Translations under genes and position numbers: made by a program | Shown: piece after piece, positions 1 through 10,250 of the stretch | How the letters are laid out: each line of letters opens with the position of its first letter | How positions within the stretch are numbered: the first letter of the stretch is position 1 | The notes under the pieces: model-generated | Database searches by the model: none | What the model saw: the letters and a program-made list of their open reading frames with translations, nothing else | Told to the model about the DNA's origin: nothing | Source of the DNA: Azolla caroliniana | Lineage: Eukaryota; Polypodiophyta | Direction: 5' to 3' | DNA length: 64,000 nucleotides | Assembly (NCBI GenBank): GCA_043228905.1 | Contig: JBHGNT010000005.1 | Span: 15,314,001 to 15,378,000 of the forward strand

Positions 1-1
1 A

Positions 2-796
2 GGCACGTTGTTAACTGGCTCAGCATTAGCATGGTTCGCACCGCTACTAGAAAAGGAATCTCCAGTACTAAATAATTTTGAAGAATTCATAAGTGAGTTT
101 AAAGCATGTTTTGGAGATACTGACAGCATAAGGACTGCAATCAACAAAATCCGGCGATTACGCCAAGGTGACCGTCCAGCCTCCGCATATGCTGCAGATT
201 TCCGCCTACTCGCCGCCGATATCCCCTGGGATGATCAAGCATTGATGGAGCAGTTCCGCTATGGTCTACGCAACGATGTCAAGGATTTACTCTTGACTTT
301 CCCTGAAGAGCCAAAATCATTAACAGAAGCAATCAGTCGAGCGGTCAGATGTGACAACCGCCTCTTCGAGCGACGTTCGGAACGACAATTTCAGATGCCG
401 AGGGCAAGATCCGAGCCTACCTATGCCTCAATGGTAGCGAAACCTTTTCAAAGGGAGTCACATAATGCGCCTCCAGTAAGTACTCCAACTCCAATGGAAA
501 TTGACACTACACGTCGTCGTGGGCCGCTATCGGAGGAGGAAAAGCAACGACGCCGAACAAACCGATTATGCCTTTATTGCGGTGGACCAGGGCATATCGC
601 GATAAACTGTCCCCATAGACCAAGAAGGCAGGTAAACCAAGTCATTGTTAGTTCTGACTATACTAAACCCGAGTCTATGTCAGTAGGAATCTCTGATAAT
701 CCTCATAGTCATAATAGTCCTAATAGTACTAATAGTCCGAATCTCGCAAACAAATTTGATGTCCTTAGCCAATTAGAAGAAGAGTTAAACGACTAA
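2..796 (+). CDS. gag: gag polyprotein, 3' part (chromovirus copy A)
   Basis: Structural protein that would form the virus-like particle and bind the element RNA. The window holds the last 264 of 389 residues, judged against the complete copy at 37186-38355. Visible parts are the capsid-like region with a TGSALAWF motif and one CCHC zinc knuckle (CLYCGGPGHIAINC). The tail is Ser/Asn-rich. The frame ends at TAA 794-796. The last codons hold the in-frame heptamer G-TTA-AAC (784-790), so a fraction of ribosomes is predicted to pass into pol. No internal stop is seen. Confidence 0.93.
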   Translation, partial: GTLLTGSALAWFAPLLEKESPVLNNFEEFISEFKACFGDTDSIRTAINKIRRLRQGDRPASAYAADFRLLAADIPWDDQALMEQFRYGLRNDVKDLLLTFPEEPKSLTEAISRAVRCDNRLFERRSERQFQMPRARSEPTYASMVAKPFQRESHNAPPVSTPTPMEIDTTRRRGPLSEEEKQRRRTNRLCLYCGGPGHIAINCPHRPRRQVNQVIVSSDYTKPESMSVGISDNPHSHNSPNSTNSPNLANKFDVLSQLEEELND

Positions 797-3700
797 GTCC
801 AGCCAAAATAGGAGCCGTTTGGTTGGACAGCCCTAGATCTATGCAGCCCATTAGTGGTTCCATTCCCTCTAAGCAAGTTAGTGATGTGTTCGTAGTCCAA
901 GTAGCAGTTAGTACTAAAAGTACCCCTCCAGTACATACCTTAGCCCTTCTAGATTCCGGAGCTAATTCTTGCTTCATGGATAGGAATTTTGCCCGAGCTC
1001 ATCAGATATCTCTAAGAAAGCTCCCATGTCCAGCCTCAGTAGTAGTCATTGATGGTCGTCCCATTGCTTCTGGTAATATCATAGAAGAGTCGGAACCCGT
1101 TAATATTGTCCTAGATAACTTAACATGTGTAGTATCATTTAATATTATTAGTATTCCAGAACATCCCATAGTTTTAGGATTACCATGGTTCGAGTTACAT
1201 GACCCAGACATAGATTGGAGGACAAGGGAAATCCGGTTGCGACAAACCCAAGGATCTACCCAGAAGGTTGCAACCATTTCGCTACGTCAGTTGCGTGAGG
1301 AAGGGCGCAAGGAGGAAATGTTTCTCTTTGCAATATCAGTACAACCCTCCAGCACCACCAAAGAGGAGTCCACCGTTCAACTTCCCGAGAAGTATCGTCA
1401 GTATGCTGATGTGTTCGATAAAGTACAAGCCAACACACTTCCTCATCATCGGCCGTACGACTGCGCCATCGACTTACAACCGGGAAAAGAGCCGCCATGG
1501 GGGCCGATCTACAATTTGTCACCAACCGAGCTAGAAGTCCTTCGAGCCTATATAGAGGAGAATTTGGAGAACGGTTTCATTCGGCATTCGAAATCTCCAG
1601 CCGGCGCACCCATTTTCTTCGTCAAGAAAAAAGATGGCTCGCTTCGACTCGTTGTAGATTACCGTGGCTTGAATAAGGTCACAGTAAGAAATAGGTATGC
1701 TCTTCCCCTTATCTCAAGTCTTTTAGAACGGATCAACGGTGCCAGGTTCTTCACGAAGATCGACTTACGAGGAGCCTATAACCTCGTACGGATCCGACCA
1801 GGAGATGAATGGAAGACCGCGTTTCGCACCAGATATGGGCACTTCGAGTATACGGTCATGCCGTTCGGACTCACTAATGCGCCGGCAGTCTTCCAGCACA
1901 TGGCGAATGATATATTTCGAGACCTCTTGGATGATTTTTTGATCATCTATTTGGATGATCTACTGGTTTATTCAAAGACCCAAGAAGAACATGATTCTCA
2001 TGTACTATTAGTACTAAAACGACTTCGAGAACATGGTCTGTATGCAAAGTTAGAGAAATGTAGTTTCGGGTGCAACCAAGTGGAGTTTCTCGGCTATGTC
2101 ATCTCCTCAGAAGGCATATCTATGGACCCAGCCAAGGTCAAAACGGTGATAGAATGGCACACTCCGCGTTCGGTGCGGGATGTGCAATGCTTCCTAGGCT
2201 TTGCAAATTTCTACCGGAAGTTCATACAAAATTACTCAAAAATTGTGCTGCCTCTCACACAGCTCACCAGGAAGGGACAATCATTCATTTGGTCTAAAGA
2301 GACGGACATGGCTTTCGAGAGTCTTAAGAAGGCATTTACATCAGCTCCAATTTTAGGTCATGTGGATCCGGAAAAACCATTCATTATCGAAGCTGATGCA
2401 TCGGATTTCGCATTGGGGAGCATTCTGTCACAACAGGGTAACGACGAGAAGCTACATCCTGTGGCTTTCCACTCCCGTAAGTTTGACGCCGCCGAAATCA
2501 ACTACGAAATTCATGATAAAGAGCTACTAGCAATAGTTGATTCTTTTATGCAATGGAGGCATTTCCTGGAGGGATCTCCTCATCAGGTCACTGTATTCAG
2601 TGACCACAAGAACCTTGCCTACTTTCAAGATGCTCGTGTACTGAATCGACGTCAAGCTCGGTGGGCCCATTTCCTCACACGCTTCGACTTCAAAATTACA
2701 TATCGTCCGGGGAAGCACCAAGGGAAGGCAGATGCATTATCACGGCGTTCGTATCTAACACCACGTCCCGGTGAGCCAGCTTTCGATAACCAGAAGCAAG
2801 TAATCTTGGGTCCAGCACGACTGCAAGCAGCACAGATCTTTGACATGCCCGTGGATTCCGACATTACCAATACTATACGTGAGGACTTGAAGACTGACGC
2901 TTTCGCCCAAGCTATACTAGCACAAATTGACCCCTCTCGAGCGTCATGTTCACAATCACAATCACCAGGTACGGATTATCGGCAATTCAAATACTGTGAT
3001 GGATTACTCTTCTTTAAAGAACTTTTGTATGTTCCTAATGGTTCTTGCCGCCTTCGAGTAGTACAAAACTGCCATGACACATATACAGCAGGACATTTTG
3101 GTAGTACTAAAACATTAGATTTAGTACAACGATCATTCTGGTGGCCCCGTATGCGACAATTTGTCGAAGATTTTGTTCGGACTTGCGATACATGCTGCAG
3201 AGCGAAAATGCCAAGACATCATCCATATGGTTTATTAGAACCATTACCAATTCCAAGCAAGCCATGGCAATCCATTGCTCTTGACTTCATTACAGATCTT
3301 CCAGTCTCTAAGGGATTTAGTGCGATTCTCACAGTGGTGGATCGATATACGAAGATGGCTCATTTCTTACCATGTACTAAAGAAATATCTAGTGAAGACA
3401 CCGCCGAAATTGTCATGCGGGAAGTATGTCGGCATCATGGACTCCCTGATAATATCATCAGCGATCGTGGACCCCAGTTTGTGTCAAAATTCTGGAAGCA
3501 CCTTTTTAAAATGCTGAAGGTCACTTGTAACCTCTCCTCCGGCTACCACCCACAAACCGACGGTCAAGCCGAACGAACAAATCAAACACTGGAGCAGTAT
3601 CTGCGGTGCTTTCTCAACTATCATCAGAATGACTGGGCAGATATTCTTCCGTTCGCCGAATTTGCCTATAATAACGCTATCCACGCATCGACTAAAGTCA

Positions 3701-4380
3701 CGCCATTCTACGCTTATACGGGATATCATCCCCGGTGGTGTGTCCTTGAAACCCCAGAAGTGTCCACAAATCCTTACGCGGAGGATCGTTTGGAGCGGTT
3801 ACGCAAGATACAAGCGGATTTATCTACTCAACTCCAGCAAGCTCAACAATCACACAAGGACTACGCAGATCGTCATCGACTTCCATCCAGTTTTAACATT
3901 GGAGATCGGGTGTGGCTGCTACGACGACACATCAAGACTACTCGCCCATGTGAGAAGTTGGATTATCGACGATTAGGTCCTTTCCGTATTATCGGGAAGA
4001 TTAATGATGTCGCTTTTCGTCTCGAGCTACCTCCGCAACTTCGGATACACCCGGTGTTTCATAGTTCTCTCCTCGAACCCTATCACGAGAGCACTATCCC
4101 AGGACGTACTATACAACCTCCACCTCCTATCGAGCTCGAAGATGGACCTGAGTATGAGGTCGCTGCCATCCTCGATTCCAAGATTGTTCGCAACAAGCTC
4201 TACTATCTAGTCGATTGGCTAGGATATAGTCCCAGCGAGCGTACTTGGGAACCGATCGAGAATGTGACCAATGCTCGTGCTCTTCTAGAAGACTTCCATC
4301 GACGATATCCCGAGAAACCGGGTCCTCAATCCAAAACGACTCGTGAAACTCGTCGTTTTAAAGGGGGGATAGTGTCATAA
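769..4380 (+). CDS. pol: pol polyprotein: protease-RT-RNase H-integrase-chromodomain (copy A)
   Basis: Enzymes for reverse transcription and integration. The frame is open from 769 with no ATG at its head, so it should be made as a gag-pol frameshift product. Counting residue 1 at base 823: aspartic protease DSGA near 44, RT catalytic YLDD near 376, RNase H start (DASDFALGS) near 525, integrase HHCC finger near 751-795, catalytic D, D35E (SDRGPQ to QAERT) near 880-916, and a chromodomain near 1109-1160 (EYEVAAILDS, YLVDWLGY, TWEP). The chromodomain is expected to steer integration to modified histones. The stop TAA 4378-4380 lies inside the 3' LTR, which starts at 4373. No frameshift or stop is seen. 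Confidence 0.95.
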   Translation, partial: PIRRRVKRLSPAKIGAVWLDSPRSMQPISGSIPSKQVSDVFVVQVAVSTKSTPPVHTLALLDSGANSCFMDRNFARAHQISLRKLPCPASVVVIDGRPIASGNIIEESEPVNIVLDNLTCVVSFNIISIPEHPIVLGLPWFELHDPDIDWRTREIRLRQTQGSTQKVATISLRQLREEGRKEEMFLFAISVQPSSTTKEESTVQLPEKYRQYADVFDKVQANTLPHHRPYDCAIDLQPGKEPPWGPIYNLSPTELEVLRAYIEENLENGFIRHSKSPAGAPIFFVKKKDGSLRLVVDYRGLNKVTVRNRYALPLISSLLERINGARFFTKIDLRGAYNLVRIRPGDEWKTAFRTRYGHFEYTVMPFGLTNAPAVFQHMANDIFRDLLDDFLIIYLDDLLVYSKTQEEHDSHVLLVLKRLREHGLYAKLEKCSFGCNQVEFLGYVISSEGISMDPAKVKTVIEWHTPRSVRDVQCFLGFANFYRKFIQNYSKIVLPLTQLTRKGQSFIWSKETDMAFESLKKAFTSAPILGHVDPEKPFIIEADASDFALGSILSQQGNDEKLHPVAFHSRKFDAAEINYEIHDKELLAIVDSFMQWRHFLEGSPHQVTVFSDHKNLAYFQDARVLNRRQARWAHFLTRFDFKITYRPGKHQGKADALSRRSYLTPRPGEPAFDNQKQVILGPARLQAAQIFDMPVDSDITNTIREDLKTDAFAQAILAQIDPSRASCSQSQSPGTDYRQFKYCDGLLFFKELLYVPNGSCRLRVVQNCHDTYTAGHFGSTKTLDLVQRSFWWPRMRQFVEDFVRTCDTCCRAKMPRHHPYGLLEPLPIPSKPWQSIALDFITDLPVSKGFSAILTVVDRYTKMAHFLPCTKEISSEDTAEIVMREVCRHHGLPDNIISDRGPQFVSKFWKHLFKMLKVTCNLSSGYHPQTDGQAERTNQTLEQYLRCFLNYHQNDWADILPFAEFAYNNAIHASTKVTPFYAYTGYHPRWCVLETPEVSTNPYAEDRLERLRKIQADLSTQLQQAQQSHKDYADRHRLPSSFNIGDRVWLLRRHIKTTRPCEKLDYRRLGPFRIIGKINDVAFRLELPPQLRIHPVFHSSLLEPYHESTIPGRTIQPPPPIELEDGPEYEVAAILDSKIVRNKLYYLVDWLGYSPSERTWEPIENVTNARALLEDFHRRYPEKPGPQSKTTRETRRFKGGIVS
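784..835 (+). promoter_or_regulatory. -1 programmed ribosomal frameshift signal between gag and pol
   Basis: Slippery heptamer GTTAAAC at 784-790 is in the gag frame as G TTA AAC. A 6-nt spacer (791-796, holding the gag stop) is followed by a stem: 797-807 pairs with 818-828 over 11 bp with one G-U pair, loop 808-817. Loop bases TAGG (809-812) can pair with CCTA (832-835), which would make a pseudoknot. The pol frame is open from 769, overlaps gag by 28 nt and is in the -1 frame. GUUAAAC is a known natural slip site (equine arteritis virus). The same signal is at 37147-37198 in copy B. Function is inferred. Confidence 0.8.
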
Positions 4381-4662
4381 CTAGACTCGAACCCATAACC
4401 TTTTGTTACACGGGTCGAGACTTTACCATTAGGTTATGAGTTGTAATTTGAAGGATATTATTTTCATTTAGGTTTTATTAGGAAATTGATGTATATTCCA
4501 GATTTCTCTGGAACATTCTAGAAACTTCAGGAGTATTCCTGAAGACACTATAAAAGGAGGCGCAAGGCATTAGTTCGAACCAAATCGGTTCAACGCCAGT
4601 CTTAAGCCTTCTAACTACTGTTGTATATCTTCCGTCATATAATACATATATCTTTCGCATCA

Positions 4663-4726
<64 letters not shown>

Positions 4727-4859
4727 ACTCATTCCTTCTCTCAAAGTTCGACACCTCTCATAGTACTAATCCTTCTCTGTCTTAGTACTATTCCCCAACA
4801 ATAGTACTAATCCTTCTTTTAGTACTAATTCCTTCTCTGCCTTAATAGAGTTCCTGACA
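4373..4859 (+). repeat. 3' LTR of chromovirus copy A (487 bp)
   Basis: Runs TGTCATAAC to CCTGACA, directly after a polypurine tract (4360-4372, AAAGGGGGGATAG). TATA box TATAAAA is at 4549-4555. The 12-base segment AAATCGGTTCAA at 4582-4593, 33 nt after the TATA box, is the predicted RNA 5' end and self-priming primer. A TC microsatellite runs about 4670-4719, followed by several AGTACTA motifs. Compared with copy B the LTR lacks a 10-bp duplication and has a longer microsatellite. Confidence 0.93.
4375..4439 (-). other. tRNA-like pol III promoter module inside the LTR (antisense)
   Basis: Read on the minus strand, the first 65 bases of the LTR resemble a tRNA-derived SINE head. A box TAACCTAATGG fits TRGYNNANNGG with one mismatch, and B box GGTTCGAGTCT fits GGTTCGANNCC with one mismatch. 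They start 43 nt apart, as in tRNA genes. The ends TCATAAC and GTTATGA form a 7-bp acceptor-like stem. The D, anticodon and T stems are poor, so it is not a functional tRNA gene. The same module is at 33543-33607 and 38843-38907 (+ strand). Confidence 0.6.
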
Positions 4860-5160
4860 TGGAGTTTCTTAGATACCTCATCCTCTTCGGATCGACTTAA
4901 GCCATTTGGAGGTATACTTATTGGTGCAATGTTAGGTATAATATCTATACGATGGTCTATATTACGTTTAGGAGGTAATCCATGTGGTGGTTCACTCAGA
5001 AAAACATCACGAAAATCATTTAAGATTTCATCGAGTTGTTGGTGTGAGCTGAAACAACATGGGTTGACATAGAGACATAGTTTATTGTTAACATTTTTTC
5101 ATGTATAAACTATTTATGCCTCAGTTGAGCCTCGGGGAGCCGCCATGAAAAAATCAATAT
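4860..5160 (-). pseudogene. Ty3/gypsy pol fragment (start of RT)
   Basis: Reading 5060 down to 4861 on the minus strand gives a typical plant gypsy pre-RT stretch with DVFLSEPPHGLPPKR and DHRIDIIP, as found just before the RT domain. Chromovirus copy A abuts it directly, so this is probably the element A inserted into. Further right the frame decays. No complete domain remains. Confidence 0.6.
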
Positions 5161-5356
5161 AGAGATCAGGGAAAAACATTCATTTGTCACCCCCATGGTT
5201 TTTAAAATACCTTTGTGTACCATAGTAACTTGATCTTGAACCTCGTCTAATACGTCTAGACAGGTATTGACGTGAGATGATATGTTTACATCATGACATG
5301 ATGTTATGACTATTCGTCTGACCTTATCCTATTTCTAAGCCATAAATTATCATTCA

Positions 5357-6475
5357 ATGGCTCATAATAACAACCCGATGACATTCACCCAAGCGGAAGG
5401 AATTCAAGGAAATCCTCCTAGGCCAATCCCCATTGAGTCATATTTTTTACAAATACAAAATTTCCTTAATTCTACTTTGCATGAGATTTTCGAACTTCGG
5501 CAATCTCATAGTGCTCTTGAGGCACCTGTCATTAGTATACAACATGATACTAATAGACCCGAGGAGCGTCAAGATGAACCATCGTTTGTCGTAAATCCAT
5601 CTACGAGAGAATAATAGGAAAGAACCGAAGAAGCAATCTGCACATGGTTGGGCCAATGGGAGTCTCATTTTGAGCTCTATCCCAAGCCAGATACTACGAG
5701 GATTGCATATGTTGGTCGAGAACTAGGGGGTAAGGCGCCACCTGGTGGCTGGGCTCCGTAGTACGGGGAAATTGCTCGATACCTGGACAAACTTTGTCAC
5801 TATTTTTTAAGGGTCAATTTTGAACCAAGGCAGCACAAGCTTTGATGAACCTCTCTAGTCGAAAATTTTCCTCGCTAGAAGACTATGTTCACCATGTTAG
5901 AACCCAAATCCAAAAATCAAGTCTTGAAGGGGACAAACAATTAGTTAATAGCTTGTTTTGTCAATGACATCCCCAATTCGGACTATCACTGGATAGTGCA
6001 CGAGAAGGATTCAAAATCCTTTGAAGGGGCCGTTGAAATAGTTCTTCGTTATCAATGCACTTTGAAGGACCATAACAAACCCCAAGACCTCGAGACTAAG
6101 CAGTCACAATTTCCTAGGAAACACAAGACACCCAATAAATTCATGGATCGCGATTGTAAGAGACAAAATCCTTTTTGCGTGTTCTGCAAAAAGAGCAATG
6201 TCAAAAGCTCCAACGAAAAGAGCACGACAACAAAACCAAATTTGCAGACAATAAGGTCATATTCCTGATGTCCTTGAGGTCTATACACATCATTTAAGTA
6301 GTTGTAAATGTTCTTTCCCTCACTATGTATTGGAACCCAATGATTTACTACGTGTAAACGGGTATATCAATGGATCTCCCGTACAATTCTTATTTGATTC
6401 GGGAAGCTCACACAACTTTGTGAATGATTGTTTGCTTCATATATAGGGAATCCAACCCACCGTAAGCAGTGTTGT
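5357..6475 (+). pseudogene. Degenerate Ty3/gypsy gag-protease
   Basis: Starts at an ATG (5357) in an 85-codon open stretch and continues through many stops and shifts. Recognisable pieces are a gag-like WLGQWESHFELYPKPD segment near 5650, a damaged CCHC knuckle (FCVFCKKSN) near 6175, and an aspartic protease core FLFDSGSSHNFV near 6390-6425. It is too decayed for function. It lies on the opposite strand to the fragment at 4860-5160, so the two are separate insertions or an inversion. Bases 5161-5356 hold nothing recognised. Confidence 0.6.
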
Positions 6476-6689
6476 GCAAAGTCCCAGGAATAGTGTTACC
6501 GTTCTGGTTGGGTTGGGACTTTTGCTGACCAAGATGGGGGACAACCAGAATTGATTCCGGCCAAGTTTTCCTACCAACTAGAATCTAGCCGGTTCATATT
6601 TTTTGAACCGGCTATTTATATAGTTTATGTAAAAAATAAAGGTTAAAAAGAAAAGTTTTTATGTATTCTTCTTGTCTTTCCCCCTTTTT

Positions 6690-7190
6690 CTGTTTTACTT
6701 TCCCCCTCTTTTTGTTTTTCTCCCTCTCTATCGTTTGATTTCTTGCTCTCTACTCCCGAGTCCCTCCTTGTTGCTCGTTGATCCCTCCTCGTTGCTTGCT
6801 GCTCACTGCTCCCTCCTCGTTGCTTGTTCTTCCTTACTACTTCCTTGTTGTTCGCTAGCAATTGCTTGTTATTCGTTGCTCATTACTCGCTAACGCTCCT
6901 CACTACTCACTGTTCATTGCACATTGCCCACTGCTCGTTGCTTATTAGTATTTACTCACTGATTGTTGCTCCTTCCTCGTTGATTGCCGCTCGTCACTCA
7001 GTGATTGCCGCTCGTTGATTGCCACTCGTCACTCACCGATTGCCGCTCGCCACCTGTTGATTGTCGCTTGTCGCTCATCACTCATCATTCGTTACTCGTC
7101 GCTCACCACTCATTGATTCCCCCACGTTACTTGCCGCTCAAGAGGGATTGTTCATTGCTCATCACTCGCTGCTCTCTATTGCGGGGTGAG
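6690..7190. repeat. Degenerate minisatellite of GCTCGTTG/CTCACTC-type units
   Basis: About 500 bases of short variable units such as GCTCGTTGCTC, CTCACTGCTC and GTCACTCAC, pyrimidine-rich on the + strand. The open frames across it are low-complexity Ser/Leu/Cys runs and are not genes. Bases 6480-6690 between the protease relic and this array hold nothing recognised. Confidence 0.6.
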
Positions 7191-7965
7191 TGCACATTTT
7201 TAAGTATTAGGGTCTTGTACCTTCTCATTTCCTTGTTTATTTTCCTTCTAGATTGTATGTTTTTACTCTAGAATATTCATATTAATAAGTGTCGTCTTCA
7301 TGTACGTAGTTTGATGACAATAAGACCTTAAGACCATTCATAAAATGTAACAATAATGAAGAGATTCCTTTTGCAATACATTGCAATGTAGGCTTTCAAT
7401 AAAACATTCATGTATGACATTTTCAATTATCAAGTGATTTGATCACTTCTTAAACATCTCTTGAACATTGTAAGGCAACGATGTGGGAACATTGCAAAGT
7501 ATGTGCATTGGAGAAGAGGGTTGAATCTTCACACTTCTTTTTAGTGGGTGAACATGAAGTTGTGAATATGTAAGGGAACTAGGTGTGGAAAGAGATTTGC
7601 GCTTCTTCATCATCATCATCAAGGGGTTACTATGATAAATAAATTAGACGAATCTGAAATACTATTTACTTATTACAATATAACTAGATGAATCGACAAA
7701 TTTGAGATGAGAATCAACATGTCTTTCAAACACATGTAGTGGAGGATAGGTTGAAAATTGGGAGGGAATTATGCACAACAAATTATCTTAGCACAAAAAA
7801 AGCACACAAAGATAATGAGAATAGACAAGAATAAATCACAAGGAGGCATGTATATTTCATGATTACATTGCATTTGTATTGTCATCTTGTTTTAATATAT
7901 ACACCACTTTTGTAAAATGTGAAGTTGAGGGCTGATTTTGGTACCTAGTAGAGAATGCTACAACT
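7191..7965. other. No recognised feature
   Basis: AT-rich sequence without a convincing frame, RNA gene or repeat. It is probably the decayed 5' part or flank of the hAT element that follows. No terminal inverted repeat could be identified by eye. Confidence 0.4.
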
Positions 7966-7969
7966 TTGA

Positions 7970-9780
7970 AAAGGATCATTGAAAGTCTCTTATTTTATAT
8001 TTTAAATGTGCATATTTTATAGCTAAAGAGGATTTGGCATTTAGAAAATTGGAAAGCCTCTTACGATTGTTAAGAGAATGTGGTGTGGAAGGCCTTCCAC
8101 AAATGTATAACGATAATAATGCTTGTGCAAGCTTTACCTTGCACATTAGCAAGGCTCTTGAAGCCGAGATATATGATAGGGTGAGCACAAGTCCTTGGTT
8201 TCGCTTATGGTAGATGAAGCTATCGATGTAAGCGTAACCAAGAACTTGATCCTTTACGCCACATTTGTGGAAGGAAGGCAAGTAAGAACCTCTTATTTGG
8301 GGGTACTTGAAGTAGAGGATGGTACAACGAATGTAATAACAAAAAACATTTTAGCATTGTTAAAAAAGTGGAACCTAGACGTTAGAAAAATGATGGGATT
8401 TAGAAGTGATGGAGCATCTGTTATGGTAGGTATGTCTACAGGTGTTGCTACAAGATTGAAGTCATATAATCCATTTATGACTTCCTTACATTGTTGTGCA
8501 CATCAAACAAACTTGTGTGTGCAAGAGGCTTCAAAGTACATTGAAGTCAAAGAGACATACAAGCAGTTAGATGCCCTTGTGAATCGGGTGGCTACACATT
8601 TCTCGAGGAGCTCAATGCGCCAAGGTGAATTAACTAAGATACAAGATGCATTAGAATACACACATTTGCATATTCTTGGGATTGTGAAGACACGATGGCT
8701 TAGTCGGCATGGTGCTATCATGAGGGTATGCGATGTGTATGAACCCTTTGATGAAGACTTTGCATCGCAAAGTGATGCGTACAATGTATTCTTAAGCTTA
8801 AGAAACTTCAAAGTAGTGTATATGCTTCATTTCCTTGTAGATGTACTTAAGATCATGTCTACGTTAAGTATGGAATTCCAAAAGGAATATGTGGATGTGA
8901 CATGCATTTCGAGATTTGGTTATGATAGCCATTGGGGAGATAGAAGAACAATTTCTACATCATGTTATGATGGATCTCAATGGTTTTGAGAAGAATAGCT
9001 ATAATTATCCAATTATTCCAAAATATGGTAGAGAAAAAGGAATGCTTTCAGTTTTACGAGATGCCATAAAAGGTAATATGTATAAAAGCATCCTCATGGA
9101 TAGATGTATTGATGGTGAGGACTTAATTGAAGCCATACAATTCCAAACTTTGTTTCTAAGGCATTAATAGAGACAATAAGAAAAAGGCTTCAAGATCTGG
9201 CGACTCTTTCCGTGTTGAAAATGTTATCACCAATGAACATGTCTATGGATCTATAAGCATTTTAGCACAAAAAACTATGGGTCTTAATGAGTTGAAAACA
9301 CTTGGAAATTTTTATGGCATTCAAAAATTGATAGATGGGAAAATGTTTTCTCCCATAATTGATCATGATAAACTGTATGATGAATATGCAATTTTCAAAA
9401 GGCACGCCACTACAGAATGGCTTGGAAGAGATTTCTTAGATGTTTGGGGTATGATAAATTGTAATGATGTGTGGAAAGAAAAGCTACCCGAACTTCTAAT
9501 GCTTTCATTGATAAGATTAATTCAATGTTCTTCTACGGCAGCATGCGAGAGAGGCTTTAGTCGCCTAAATCTAATAAAAAATAAGTTTAGAAATAGGTTA
9601 AAAAGCAATGTGGTTGATGCATTGATACAAATCTCTATTGAAGGACTTGAACTAGACGAACATGAATTTAGTGCCAGCATTTTGTTGTGGCGAGAAAGCA
9701 AGGCATATCGTCATATTTTTACTCGAACTTCTCATGAGCATGATGATGTCATCGAGGACTTCATAGAAAATATAGATTGA
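7970..9780 (+). pseudogene. hAT-superfamily transposase, ZNF862/KIAA1586-like, broken
   Basis: Cut-and-paste transposase relic. A frame near 8021-8200 (AKEDLAFRKLES) shifts near 8200 into an open stretch to 8989 holding the RNase-H-like core (SLMVDEAIDVS, GFRSDGASVMVG, HCCAHQTNL). After further shifts, 9277-9780 holds the C-terminal hAT dimerisation block (STAACERGFSRLNLIKNKFR). Motif wording is closest to the animal ZNF862-type hATs, as far as can be judged by eye. At least three frameshifts and no visible terminal repeats mean it is not active. Upstream zinc-finger or BED domains were not found. Confidence 0.78.
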
Positions 9781-9950
9781 AACTTTATAAATTTGATTGT
9801 TTTTGTTTTGGAACTTTCTATATATTATATCTAAATTTGATCTAATATGTTGTTAATGCTAGTTTACAAAGTTTTGAAAAGTGAAATTTGTTTAAAAAGT
9901 AATAAAAAAATGGCAAATATATATCTTTAGTTTTTGGGATCCAAAATTTT

Positions 9951-10241
9951 GTGATTGATTTGATTTGGTATTGCGCTAGATTGTTTTGGACACAAGTTTT
10001 TAAGAAGTTAGAAACTACATTGAGCCTGAGCTCCATGGATCATCCTCAATCTGATGGACAGACAGAACGAGTAAATCAAATTATTGAGGACATGTTTCGA
10101 GCATACGTTGGTGGAAAACCAACAAAATGGGAATGTTATCTCTCAATTTTGGAGTTTGCTTATAACAGCTCCAAGCATACGTCGACGGGATATAGTCCTT
10201 TTATGTTGATGTATGGTTTTCAGCCACGAGAAATCACATAA
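9951..10241 (+). pseudogene. Ty3/gypsy integrase fragment
   Basis: An uninterrupted 97-codon stretch of integrase core around the last catalytic residue: FWTQVFKKLETTLSLSS, then DHPQSDGQTERVNQI, then an FAYNSSKHTSTGYSPF segment. The fragment ends where the MITE (10251-10563) and its target duplication begin, so the MITE landed in this relic. What follows the MITE no longer reads as integrase. Bases 9781-9950 hold nothing. Confidence 0.75.
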
Positions 10242-10250
10242 TAAAAACTA

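Larger units (their letters stand above)
1..4859 (+). mobile_element. Sushi/Tf1-like chromovirus (Ty3/gypsy), copy A, 5' end outside window
   Basis: This is an LTR retrotransposon with the order gag, protease, reverse transcriptase, RNase H, integrase, chromodomain, 3' LTR. It begins before the window. It is almost identical to the complete minus-strand copy at 33134-38909; the translated pol proteins differ at three residues and the shared gag part is identical. The RT and RNase H read like fungal Tf/vertebrate Sushi chromoviruses rather than the usual plant clades (CRM, Tekay, Reina, Galadriel); that lineage call is inference from motifs. Bases 4860-4864 (TGGAG) would be the right target duplication, but the left partner is not in the window. 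Confidence 0.93.

Noticed and set aside
4375-4439. A true tRNA gene in the chromovirus LTR
   Set aside because: A and B boxes and an acceptor-like stem exist, but the D, anticodon and T stems do not form well and the length is only 65 nt; kept as a tRNA-like module.
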